DNA of 58,051 nucleotides from Mycolicibacterium austroafricanum (GTDB taxonomy: Bacteria; Actinomycetota; Actinomycetes; Mycobacteriales; Mycobacteriaceae). The DNA lies in NCBI RefSeq assembly GCF_902705885.1, contig NZ_CACSIP010000027.1, positions 1-58,051 on the forward strand, given 5' to 3'. The notes under the pieces were generated by a model. It made no database searches, was not told the DNA's origin, and saw only the letters and a program-made list of their open reading frames with translations. Below are positions 14,912 through 22,423 of this stretch, one piece after another; position 1 is the stretch's first letter; every line of letters starts with the position of its first letter. Both the position numbers and the translations under genes were made by a program.

Positions 14912-17046
14912 CCAGCGAAGTTCACGCGCTGCCGGGTGAAACGGACTATCACGCGCTGAACGCGATGCTGAATCTGTACGACGCCGACGGCAAGATTCAG
15001 TTCGACAAGGACCGGGAAGCGGCCAACCAGTACTTCCTGCAGCACGTCAACCAGAACACCGTGTTCTTCCACAACCAGGACGAGAAGCTCGACTACCTGG
15101 TCCAGAAGAACTACTACGAGCGCGAGGTCCTCGACCAGTACTCGCGCAACTTCGTCAAGACGCTGCTGGACCGCGCGTACGCCAAGAAGTTCCGGTTCCC
15201 GACGTTCCTGGGTGCGTTCAAGTACTACACCAGCTACACGCTCAAGACGTTCGACGGCAAGCGCTACCTCGAGCGCTTCGAGGACCGGGTGGTCATGGTG
15301 TCACTGACACTGGCCGCCGGTGACACGGTGCTGGCCGAGAAGCTGGTCGACGAGATCATCGACGGCCGGTTCCAGCCGGCTACCCCGACGTTCCTGAACT
15401 CGGGCAAAAAGCAGCGCGGTGAGCCGGTGTCGTGCTTCTTGTTGAGAATCGAAGACAACATGGAGTCCATCGGGCGCTCCATCAACTCGGCACTGCAGCT
15501 GTCCAAGCGCGGCGGTGGAGTCGCGTTGCTGCTCACCAACATCCGTGAGCACGGCGCGCCGATCAAGAACATCGAGAACCAGAGCTCGGGCGTCATCCCG
15601 ATCATGAAGCTGCTCGAGGACTCGTTCTCCTACGCCAACCAGCTCGGCGCGCGTCAGGGTGCCGGCGCGGTGTACCTGCACGCGCATCATCCCGACATCT
15701 ACCGCTTCCTGGACACCAAGCGGGAGAACGCCGATGAGAAGATCCGGATCAAGACGCTGTCGCTGGGGGTGGTGATCCCCGACATCACCTTCGAGTTGGC
15801 CAAGAAGAACGAGGACATGTACCTGTTCTCGCCGTATGACGTCGAGCGTGTCTACGGAGTGCCGTTCGCCGACGTCTCGGTCACCGAGAAGTACTACGAG
15901 ATGGTCGACGACGCCCGGATCCGCAAGACCAAGATCAAGGCGCGTGAGTTCTTCCAGACGCTGGCCGAGCTGCAGTTCGAGTCCGGCTACCCGTACATCA
16001 TGTACGAGGACACGGTGAATCGGGCCAACCCGATCGAGGGCAAGATCACCCACTCGAACCTGTGCTCGGAGATCCTGCAGGTGTCCACGCCGTCGGAGTT
16101 CAACGACGATCTGTCCTATTCCAAGGTGGGCAAGGACATCTCGTGCAACCTCGGCTCGCTCAACATCGCCAAGGCGATGGACTCGCCGGACTTCGCCCAG
16201 ACCATCGAGGTGGCGATCCGCGGGTTGACCGCGGTCAGCGATCAGACCTCGATCACGTCGGTGCCGTCGATCGAGCAGGGCAACAACGAGTCCCACGCCA
16301 TCGGCCTGGGCCAGATGAACCTGCACGGGTATCTGGCCCGCGAGCGGATCCATTACGGCTCCGAAGAGGGCGTCGACTTCACCAACATGTACTTCTACAC
16401 CGTGCTCTACCACGCGCTGCGGGCGAGTAACCGCATCGCGATCGAGCGCGGCACGGCGTTCGGCGGGTTCGAGCGTTCGAAGTACAAGTCCGGTGAGTTC
16501 TTCGACAAGTACACCGATCAGGTGTGGGAGCCGGCCACCGCGCGAGTGCGCGAGTTGTTCGCCGACGCCGGGATTCGCATTCCTACGCAAGAGGATTGGA
16601 AGCGGCTCAAGGAGTCGGTGCAGGCGCACGGCATCTACAACCAGAACCTGCAGGCGGTGCCGCCGACCGGGTCGATCAGCTACATCAACCACTCGACGAG
16701 TTCGATCCACCCGGTGGCCAGCAAGATCGAGATCCGCAAGGAAGGCAAGATCGGGCGGGCCTACTATCCGGCGCCGTACCTGACCAACGACAACCTGGAG
16801 TACTACCAGGACGCGTATGAGATCGGCTACGAGAAGATCATCGACACCTACGCCGCGGCCACCCAGCACGTGGACCAGGGGCTGAGTCTGACGCTGTTCT
16901 TCAAGGACACCGCCACCACCCGTGAGGTGAACAAGGCGCAGATCTACGCCTGGCGCAAGGGCATCAAGACGCTGTACTACATCCGGTTGCGCCAGATGGC
17001 CTTGCAAGGGACTGAGGTGGAAAATTGCGTCAGCTGCATGTTGTGA
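14878..17046 (+). CDS. nrdE: Ribonucleoside-diphosphate reductase class Ib, large subunit
   Basis: A 722-residue catalytic subunit that reduces ribonucleoside diphosphates. The redox cysteines are Cys186 (PVSCF) and Cys423 (DISCN), the active-site triad is Asn394-Cys396-Glu398 in SNLCSE, and the C-terminal shuttle pair is Cys717/Cys720 in ENCVSCML. There is no N-terminal ATP-cone, as expected for class Ib. It aligns by memory with M. tuberculosis NrdE throughout, so no intein or intron interrupts it. The GTG start at 14878 lies inside nrdI. The last codons (17005-17025: CAA GGG ACT GAG GTG GAA AAT) are richer in A/T-ending codons than the rest of the gene; the change coincides with the homing endonuclease gene 28 bp downstream. 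Confidence 0.96.
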   Translation: MPPTVTAAEPVASEVHALPGETDYHALNAMLNLYDADGKIQFDKDREAANQYFLQHVNQNTVFFHNQDEKLDYLVQKNYYEREVLDQYSRNFVKTLLDRAYAKKFRFPTFLGAFKYYTSYTLKTFDGKRYLERFEDRVVMVSLTLAAGDTVLAEKLVDEIIDGRFQPATPTFLNSGKKQRGEPVSCFLLRIEDNMESIGRSINSALQLSKRGGGVALLLTNIREHGAPIKNIENQSSGVIPIMKLLEDSFSYANQLGARQGAGAVYLHAHHPDIYRFLDTKRENADEKIRIKTLSLGVVIPDITFELAKKNEDMYLFSPYDVERVYGVPFADVSVTEKYYEMVDDARIRKTKIKAREFFQTLAELQFESGYPYIMYEDTVNRANPIEGKITHSNLCSEILQVSTPSEFNDDLSYSKVGKDISCNLGSLNIAKAMDSPDFAQTIEVAIRGLTAVSDQTSITSVPSIEQGNNESHAIGLGQMNLHGYLARERIHYGSEEGVDFTNMYFYTVLYHALRASNRIAIERGTAFGGFERSKYKSGEFFDKYTDQVWEPATARVRELFADAGIRIPTQEDWKRLKESVQAHGIYNQNLQAVPPTGSISYINHSTSSIHPVASKIEIRKEGKIGRAYYPAPYLTNDNLEYYQDAYEIGYEKIIDTYAAATQHVDQGLSLTLFFKDTATTREVNKAQIYAWRKGIKTLYYIRLRQMALQGTEVENCVSCML

Positions 17047-17074
17047 CAACTGGTCGCTGACAGCGGACATATCG

Positions 17075-17830
17075 GTGGTCGCTGAACTTCCGACCGGCGG
17101 CGTGATCTACGGGGTCAGGCTCCAGTCGGAGGGCGTCTATCGTTATGTTGGTCTCACGACCAAATCGGCCAAAGTTCGCCTCAGACAACATGTCAAAGTT
17201 GCGCGGTCGGGAAGGAAGACTCCCTTCTACGATTGGCTTCGAAAGCACGACGGCGAGGACATCGTTGCGGACCAGCTGGATTTGATAGAAGGCCTCGCGG
17301 AACTCGGGAAGGCGGAAATCGCCTGGATCGAGTCTCTTCGGCGGGAGGGGCATCCACTACTTAACCTCTCTCAGGGAGGCTTGGGTCCCATGGGCATCGA
17401 GTGGACGGCAGAAATGCGGGAAGCCGCTAGGATCCGGTCGACCGGCCGAAGAGGCGTGAGTCGATTCGCTGACGCCAATCCTTTTTTTGGTCGTAATCAC
17501 GCTGCTGAGCAGCGCGCGAAATGGTCGGAGCTCCGACGAGGGCAGAACGCGGGGCCCGAGAACCCCAACTACGGAAAGTTTGGGGTCAGTCATCCGAGCT
17601 TCGGTCATGTCATGTCGGAGCAAGCTCGCGAGAAGCTAGCCGAACAGAGACGAGGCGCTGGCAATCCGAATTATGGGCGTCAGGCGAGTGATGAGACCCG
17701 CGCAAAGATGTCGGCGGTACGTAAGGGGCGGCCGATGCCGTCGAGTAGGCGCAACGCGCATACGCGGCACCACACAAACAAAGGAGTCAAGAAAGATACG
17801 TGCCAGTACTGCATGGAAGAGTTGAATTGA
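17075..17830 (+). CDS. Free-standing GIY-YIG homing endonuclease with NUMOD3 repeats
   Basis: A 251-residue protein. Residues 9-104 form a GIY-YIG nuclease domain: VIY (10-12) and YVG (24-26) replace GIY and YIG, Arg35 with RLRQH matches the catalytic arginine, Glu81 in EIAWIE is the metal-binding glutamate, and N97-LSQGG closes the domain. Residues 110-218 hold NUMOD3 DNA-binding repeats at NPFFG (135), NPNYG (163), HPSFG (173) and NPNYG (197), each followed by a basic helix ending in RRG or RKG. The C-terminus has His229, His233, Cys243 and Cys246, a possible zinc knuckle like that of actinophage endonucleases. The GTG start lies 28 bp after nrdE. Codons are clearly less GC-rich than those of neighbours (a run of seven T at 17482-17488), indicating transfer, probably from a phage. 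Confidence 0.88.
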   Translation: MVAELPTGGVIYGVRLQSEGVYRYVGLTTKSAKVRLRQHVKVARSGRKTPFYDWLRKHDGEDIVADQLDLIEGLAELGKAEIAWIESLRREGHPLLNLSQGGLGPMGIEWTAEMREAARIRSTGRRGVSRFADANPFFGRNHAAEQRAKWSELRRGQNAGPENPNYGKFGVSHPSFGHVMSEQAREKLAEQRRGAGNPNYGRQASDETRAKMSAVRKGRPMPSSRRNAHTRHHTNKGVKKDTCQYCMEELN

Positions 17831-18124
17831 GCCCCGTCACACACTAAAGGCGCGGCCGAAAGGGCAGCGCCTCTTGGTGTCGGGAGACATTCTGCGCGTA
17901 GATGGTCCGACATGGACAACGGCCGGGGTCTGACTCAGGATGCTCTCCATCGGCTGTCGACCTATCCGGCGCACCGCCCAACGCGATGAATCCACGGGGA
18001 GCGGCTGGTCTGTCCCCGTGACGGCAGCCGACGAGTCCGCCGCGGACCACTGGAGAAACAGATGCGCTCCGCGTCATCCCACAGCAGGAGGGCAGTGACT
18101 AGAAGCGGCGAGAATCAGCTCCAG
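17831..18124. other. Non-coding gap after the endonuclease gene
   Basis: Two hairpins are visible here, AGGCGC/GCGCCT near 17857-17881 and the stronger one at 17993-18020. I see no credible gene; frames crossing it look like shadows. It may hold the terminator of the nrdHIE-endonuclease transcript. Confidence 0.5.
17993..18020. terminator. Hairpin between the endonuclease and DUF5997 genes
   Basis: CACGGGGA (17993-18000) and TCCCCGTG (18013-18020) form a perfect 8-bp stem with a 12-nt loop between two convergent genes, suitable for terminating either side. No T-run follows. Confidence 0.45.
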
Positions 18125-18499
18125 CTAGCGTTCTGCGCGCAGCGCCTTCAGTCGCCGCTGCTCACTGAGCACGCTCTGGTAGCTCTCGCGTTCGGCGATC
18201 AACCACTGCGGCTTCGCCTCGAGCAGCGCATTGATCTGCTCGGTGGTGAGCGCATCTTCGACGTCGTTGCGTGACAGTGCGGCGATCGAGATGCCGAGCC
18301 TGGCCGCCACCAGGTTCTTCGGGTGCGGCCCGTCCTTGCGGAGGTCCTTGAGCCACTGCGGCGGGTTCTCCTGCAGCGCAGCCAGCTCGTCGCGGGTGAT
18401 CGTGTTCTCCTGGAACTCTGCAGGCGTCGCAGGCAGGTACACGTCCAGCTTCTTCGCCGCCGTGGCGGGTTTCATCGACTGCGCGTTCGGCCTGCTCAT
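18125..18499 (-). CDS. DUF5997 family protein
   Basis: A 124-residue basic protein. It shows the DUF5997 pattern: KPATAAKKLDVYLPATPAEF near the start, then ITRDELAALQENPPQWLKDL and two helices with PHPKNLVAARLGISIAALSR. The central helix pair resembles a small DNA-binding fold, but the function of the family is unknown. I start at the ATG at 18497-18499, because a TACGCT -10 box on this strand ends 6 nt upstream, giving a leaderless mRNA. It is paired head to head with the LysR-type gene at 18528, an association I recall from other actinobacteria. Confidence 0.8.
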   Translation of the reverse strand: MSRPNAQSMKPATAAKKLDVYLPATPAEFQENTITRDELAALQENPPQWLKDLRKDGPHPKNLVAARLGISIAALSRNDVEDALTTEQINALLEAKPQWLIAERESYQSVLSEQRRLKALRAER

Positions 18500-18505
18500 G
18501 ACCCC

Positions 18506-18521
18506 AGCGTATCGGTAGCCT
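18506..18521. promoter_or_regulatory. Back-to-back -10 boxes of a divergent pair
   Basis: TACGCT on the minus strand (18506-18511) lies 6 nt before the DUF5997 start, and TAGCCT on the plus strand (18516-18521) lies 6 nt before the GTG at 18528. Only 4 bp separate the boxes, so the two promoters overlap and probably exclude each other. Confidence 0.5.
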
Positions 18522-18527
18522 GAAACC

Positions 18528-19238
18528 GTGGCTCGGCCCTCGCTCACCCTCGGTTATGTCCCTGGCGGGACTCCTGCGAAGTGGGCTCGGACGTGGGCGA
18601 AGCGCCGCCCCGAGGTGCCATTGCACTTGCGCTTGGTCGCCGCTGCGGATGCGGCTACCGAAGTGCGGACCGGCACCGTCGACGCGGCCGTGCTCCGACC
18701 GGCCGACACGTCTGGGCTGGCCACCATCCCTCTCTATGAGGAGACCACGGTGGTCGTGGTGCCGACCGATCACATTCTCAGTGCCGTCGACGAGATCACT
18801 GCCGCAGACCTCGACGGTGAGCCGGTACTGCTGCCGCGCGACGACGTCGTCGCCTGGGTCGACGCCCCCGGCGTTCCGGTCGATCACCGGCCCGAAACCA
18901 CCTCCGACGCAATAGAGCTCGTCGCTGCAGGGATGGGCGCGCTGATCGTTCCCCAGTCGCTGGCACGGCTGTACCACCGCAAAGACCTCACGCATCGCCC
19001 GATCGCCGACGCGCCCACCTGCCCGGTGGCGCTCGCCGTCCCAGAAGGGCCGCAGCCGGTGCTGCTCGAGGAGTTCATCGGGATCGTGCGGGGGCGCAAG
19101 CCGGGTTCGTCGCGGGCTCAGACCCAGCCGGTACCAAAGCGCACCGCGCGGGAGAAGACCCTCGCGAAGCAGGCCGCCCGCGCTGCCGCGGGCAAGGTCG
19201 CCCGTAAGCCGGGCCGGACCGGTCGCGGTCGACGCTGA
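18528..19238 (+). CDS. LysR-type substrate-binding domain protein lacking the HTH
   Basis: A 236-residue protein. It begins directly with the first strand of a LysR effector domain (LTLGYVPGGTPAKWARTW), continues with the linker RTGTVDAAVLRP and EETTVVVVPTDHIL, and has the second lobe AIELVAAGMGALIVPQSLARL. The N-terminal winged helix of true LysR regulators is absent. The last 45 residues are Lys/Arg/Ala rich and may bind nucleic acid. The GTG start follows a -10 box by 6 nt (leaderless). It may sense a ligand and act with the divergent DUF5997 protein; this is an inference from the pairing. Confidence 0.78.
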   Translation: MARPSLTLGYVPGGTPAKWARTWAKRRPEVPLHLRLVAAADAATEVRTGTVDAAVLRPADTSGLATIPLYEETTVVVVPTDHILSAVDEITAADLDGEPVLLPRDDVVAWVDAPGVPVDHRPETTSDAIELVAAGMGALIVPQSLARLYHRKDLTHRPIADAPTCPVALAVPEGPQPVLLEEFIGIVRGRKPGSSRAQTQPVPKRTAREKTLAKQAARAAAGKVARKPGRTGRGRR

Positions 19239-19254
19239 AGCCCACTGGTGACGG

Positions 19255-19671
19255 CTAGATCGTCAAGGTGCCGTCGTCGTTGATCGTCCACCCGGGGTTG
19301 AGCGCAACCTCCCACACGTGTCCGTCCGGATCGGCGAAGTAGCCCGAATACCCGCCCCAGAACACTTTTTCGGCGGGCTTGAGGAGGGTCGCGCCCGCCC
19401 CTGCGGCCTGGTCGAGCACTGCGTCGACGTCGGCCTCGGAGCGCTGGTTGATCGCGATGGTGATTCCGCTGAACCGGCCGTCGACCGGGTGCCGGCAATC
19501 CTCGGCGAGATCACCGCGACCGAACAACGCCAGCGCGATGCCGGGCAGTTGGTAGAAGACGACCCCCTCGGGCGCCTGTGTGGGCACCCACCCCAGCCCG
19601 TCCTCGTAGAAGCGGCGGGCCCGGTCGAGATCGTCGACACCGAGGGTGATGAGGCTGATCCGCTGTTCCAT
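19255..19671 (-). CDS. VOC-fold glyoxalase/bleomycin-resistance-like protein
   Basis: A 138-residue single VOC module. It starts MEQRISLITLGVDDLDRARRF, the standard first strand and helix; GWVPTQAPEGVVFYQL, the loop with AVLDQAAGAGATLLKPAEKVFWGGYSGYFADPDGHVWEV and the final strand follow. The segment ending DPDGHVWEV carries the usual Glu metal ligand. The start at 19671 follows a TACCCT -10 box by 7 nt. The substrate is unknown; such proteins can be lyases, dioxygenases or binding proteins. Confidence 0.87.
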   Translation of the reverse strand: MEQRISLITLGVDDLDRARRFYEDGLGWVPTQAPEGVVFYQLPGIALALFGRGDLAEDCRHPVDGRFSGITIAINQRSEADVDAVLDQAAGAGATLLKPAEKVFWGGYSGYFADPDGHVWEVALNPGWTINDDGTLTI

Positions 19672-19711
19672 GGCGGTGAGGGTAGTCCGACCCGACGACA
19701 TCTTCGCCATG

Positions 19712-20284
19712 TCACTGCGTCAGGTCGGACCAGAACTCCACGGTCGGGCGTGCGGAACCCGGGCGGTGCGGCTCCGGGCCGAACTCGTTGTCGACATAGT
19801 GCACGAGATCGTCCCCGCAGCAGAGGATCTCGGTCCGGTAGATCGACAACACCGGGTGGCCGGACGAGCCGCGCCCCGCGGGCAGGAAACGGTGACCGAA
19901 CACCGGGACCATCCGGGGGACCCGGGCCAGGCGATAGCGCGCCGTTCGCAGCGCATCCTTCATCCGGGCGGGCCGTCGTCCCCAGTCGTGGTGCCAATAC
20001 TCGTTCCACTCCACGTCGAACAGCACGCCGTCGGCGGGCAGCGCCAACAGCGCACCCAACGTTCTGCGCGTCGCCGACCGCCAATCCGGCCACGAATCGC
20101 CGAGAGGAAGCCCCGCCGCCAGAAACGCTCGATGATCGTCGGCGAACTCGAAGTCGAAATCGGTCTCGACCTGTGCGATCTCGGCAGCACTGAGGCCGGG
20201 CGAGATGTCTGCCGAGTCGAACACGCTCAACCGACGTGCCGCCTCAGCGCCCAGGTGGGCGCCGTCCGGTTGCGACGCCGTCAT
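19712..20284 (-). CDS. SMI1/KNR4 (SUKH)-like protein
   Basis: A 190-residue protein. The segment GLSAAEIAQVETDFDFEFADDHRAFLAAGLPLG (about 30-62) matches the opening helix pair of SUKH domains, followed by WPDWR, a FDVEWNEYWHHDWG strand and the late IYRTEILCCGDDLVHYV strands. SUKH proteins include immunity proteins of contact-dependent toxins, but most stand-alone actinobacterial copies are uncharacterised and I see no toxin gene nearby. It lies 15 bp after the flavoprotein gene at 20300 and probably shares its transcript. Confidence 0.7.
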   Translation of the reverse strand: MTASQPDGAHLGAEAARRLSVFDSADISPGLSAAEIAQVETDFDFEFADDHRAFLAAGLPLGDSWPDWRSATRRTLGALLALPADGVLFDVEWNEYWHHDWGRRPARMKDALRTARYRLARVPRMVPVFGHRFLPAGRGSSGHPVLSIYRTEILCCGDDLVHYVDNEFGPEPHRPGSARPTVEFWSDLTQ

Positions 20285-20299
20285 CGGGTGGGGCGCCGC

Positions 20300-21484
20300 C
20301 TACTTCACCTTGTGCTGCGGACCTTGGGCCTTCTTGTACAGCGCCTTGAGCATCCGGTCACGGAAAGCGGCGTTGTCGATGAGCTTCACCCCGGCGTTGG
20401 CGAGCTTGGGTTGGCCGATCAGCTTGTGCATGTAGCGGCCGCGCTTGTACTCCCGTCCCCACGCCGCCTCCATCCGCTGCGCGTAGTTGGTGAAGTCGTC
20501 GGGTCCGCCGTTCTGCAGCGCGGCGATCGCACACTCGCCGGCCGCCAGCCCCGATTCGAGCGCCTTCGAGATGCCGGCGCCGGAGGCCGGTTTACCCGCG
20601 CCCAGGGAGTCGCCGGTGAACAGCACGCCCGGCCGCCACGGCGGCCACGCGGTGAACCCCATAGGCAGGCGCCAGGCGCGCACGCTCTTGTTCTTCTTCA
20701 ACTCCTCAATGGGCGGAAGATCCCAGTCGCGCGGCAGCGTGCGCAGGAACTCGCCAAGGAACTGGGTGGCGTTGATCGACTGCCAGTTCTTGTAGCTGTT
20801 GACGTAGCCGAGGCCGATGTTGAAGATGCCGTCACCCATCGGGAACACCCAGCCATACCCGGGCAGTTGATCGCCTTCGAACACCAGCTTCAAGTAAATG
20901 TCCAGCGAGTCGGAGTCGGGCCGGTTGGCGTGCATCTCCGAGCGGATGGCGATCGCCTGGTAGCCGTTGTACTCCGAGTCGATCTTCAACGCGCGTTTGA
21001 TGGGGGAGTAGGCGCCGTCGGCGGCGATCACCGCGTCGCCGTAGACCTTCTCGCCCCCTTTGAGCGTCACACCGATCACCCGGCCGTCGGCATCCATCTC
21101 CGGTCCGGTGACCTCGGCGCCCTGGCGTACCTCGGCGCCGGCCGATTCCGCGTGCTTGAGCAGCACCGTGTCCAGGTGGGTGCGGCTGACGGTGTGGCCG
21201 TGGTCGGGCATCCCCGGGCGCTTCGGGAACGACAGCTCCCACTCGCTCGGGCTGAACACCGTCACCCGGTTCACCCGATGAAAGGTCGCGACCTCGTCGG
21301 CCAGGCCCATTTTCTGCAGGTAGCTGACCGCGCGCGCGGTCAGACCGTCGCCGCAGGGCTTGTCGCGCGGGAACTGCGCCTTGTCCAGAACCACGACCTT
21401 CGCACCGGTCTGTGCGGCCTGCCATGCGGCGGCCGACCCCGATGGCCCTCCACCGGCGATAACCAGGTCGTATCGCTGCGTCAT
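20300..21484 (-). CDS. Geranylgeranyl-reductase-family FAD oxidoreductase
   Basis: A 394-residue flavoprotein. The dinucleotide fold GGGPSGSAAA (about 11-20), the PRDKPCGDGL motif (about 39-48) characteristic of geranylgeranyl reductases, and the second FAD motif GDSLGAGKPASGAGI are present. It is related to mycobacterial MenJ (Rv0561c), which saturates an isoprene unit of menaquinone, but is a distinct paralogue. The expected reaction is NAD(P)H-linked reduction of an isoprenoid chain. A TACTAT box at 21519-21524 on this strand may be its -10. It is divergent from the TetR gene at 21637. Confidence 0.85.
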   Translation of the reverse strand: MTQRYDLVIAGGGPSGSAAAWQAAQTGAKVVVLDKAQFPRDKPCGDGLTARAVSYLQKMGLADEVATFHRVNRVTVFSPSEWELSFPKRPGMPDHGHTVSRTHLDTVLLKHAESAGAEVRQGAEVTGPEMDADGRVIGVTLKGGEKVYGDAVIAADGAYSPIKRALKIDSEYNGYQAIAIRSEMHANRPDSDSLDIYLKLVFEGDQLPGYGWVFPMGDGIFNIGLGYVNSYKNWQSINATQFLGEFLRTLPRDWDLPPIEELKKNKSVRAWRLPMGFTAWPPWRPGVLFTGDSLGAGKPASGAGISKALESGLAAGECAIAALQNGGPDDFTNYAQRMEAAWGREYKRGRYMHKLIGQPKLANAGVKLIDNAAFRDRMLKALYKKAQGPQHKVK

Positions 21485-21624
21485 GAATCTCGTCTCGTCG
21501 ATCGGCTTGTCGCAGCGATAGTACCCAAGGACCCGTCGGCCATCTCGCCGGAAAGATTCCCTAATAGTTCGGTAATCATTCGCACCACGTGAGGGTCTGA
21601 GCAGGTCAGCGACGTCGGCCCGGG

Positions 21625-21630
21625 TACAGT
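21625..21630 (+). promoter_or_regulatory. -10 box TACAGT, leaderless TetR start
   Basis: TACAGT ends 6 nt before the GTG at 21637. The same GGTACAGT sequence precedes the monooxygenase gene at 22424. Confidence 0.5.
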
Positions 21631-21636
21631 GGTCGA

Positions 21637-22377
21637 GTGCGACGAGGGTCGAGGGCGCGCTCCTCCGAAGAACCGGGTGTCAAGGTCGACGCCCGCAGTG
21701 AGCGCTGGCGTGAGCACCGCAAGAAGGTGCGCTCCGAGATCGTCGACGCCGCCTTCCGTGCCATCGACCGGCTGGGGCCCGAGGTGTCACTGCGGGAGAT
21801 CGCCGAGGAGGCCGGCACCGCCAAGCCGAAGATCTACCGGCACTTCACCGACAAGTCGGATCTCTTCCAGGCCATCGGCCAGCGGATGAGGGACATGCTG
21901 TGGGCGGCGATCTTCCCGGCCATCGACGTCTCGAAAGACCCCGCCCGCGCGTTGATCCACCGCGCTGTCGAGCAATACGTGCGGCTGGTCGACGAACACC
22001 CCAACGTGGTGCGCTTCCTGATGCTGGGCCGCTTCACCGAGCAGAGCGAGTCGACGATTCGCGCGCTGAACGAGGGTCGCGAGATCACCCTGGCGATGGC
22101 CGACATGTTCAGCAACGAGCTCCGCGAGATGGAACTCGACGGCGCAGCCTTCGAGATGGCCGGGTTCGCCACCTTCGGGGCAGCGGCATCGGCCACCGAC
22201 TGGTGGCTGGGATCGGCGGGGGACACCCCGCGGCGGCTGCCGCCGGAGAAGTTCGTCGAGTACCTGACCACCATCATGATGGGCTCGATCAACGGCACCT
22301 GTGAGGTGCTCGGCATCCGCATCGACCCGGACGTGCCACTGCATGAAGGGGTGCAGCGCCGCGAGCAGGTCGCCTGA
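21637..22377 (+). CDS. TetR-family regulator (Rv3050c-like)
   Basis: A 246-residue regulator. The helix-turn-helix is at about residues 46-70 (SLREIAEEAGTAKPKIYRHF). The ligand domain has the WWLGS and TTIMMGSINGT segments found in the M. tuberculosis neighbour Rv3050c. It precedes the Baeyer-Villiger monooxygenase and nrdF2 in the conserved mycobacterial order, so it may regulate the monooxygenase. A basic 18-residue N-terminal extension precedes the domain. Confidence 0.9.
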   Translation: MRRGSRARSSEEPGVKVDARSERWREHRKKVRSEIVDAAFRAIDRLGPEVSLREIAEEAGTAKPKIYRHFTDKSDLFQAIGQRMRDMLWAAIFPAIDVSKDPARALIHRAVEQYVRLVDEHPNVVRFLMLGRFTEQSESTIRALNEGREITLAMADMFSNELREMELDGAAFEMAGFATFGAAASATDWWLGSAGDTPRRLPPEKFVEYLTTIMMGSINGTCEVLGIRIDPDVPLHEGVQRREQVA

Positions 22378-22410
22378 CACGTCCGCCTAACCGGTACCGG
22401 CGTTCCCAGG

Positions 22411-22416
22411 TACAGT
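22411..22416 (+). promoter_or_regulatory. -10 box TACAGT, leaderless monooxygenase start
   Basis: TACAGT ends 7 nt before the ATG at 22424, and no ribosome binding site is visible. Confidence 0.5.
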
Positions 22417-22423
22417 CAGTGCC

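Noticed and set aside
14878..17046. Intein or group I intron in nrdE, suggested by the adjacent homing endonuclease
   Set aside because: The translation runs without interruption through all NrdE motifs at the normal length of about 722 residues.
15301..17070. 589-codon minus-strand frame opposite nrdE
   Set aside because: It mirrors nrdE codons and is rich in Arg, Val and His without any motif.
17844..18077. 77-codon minus-strand frame in the gap after the endonuclease gene
   Set aside because: No ribosome binding site, odd composition and overlap with two hairpins; not supported as a gene.
19712..20284. Toxin-immunity module based on the SUKH domain
   Set aside because: No toxin, secretion marker or polymorphic repeat is found nearby.
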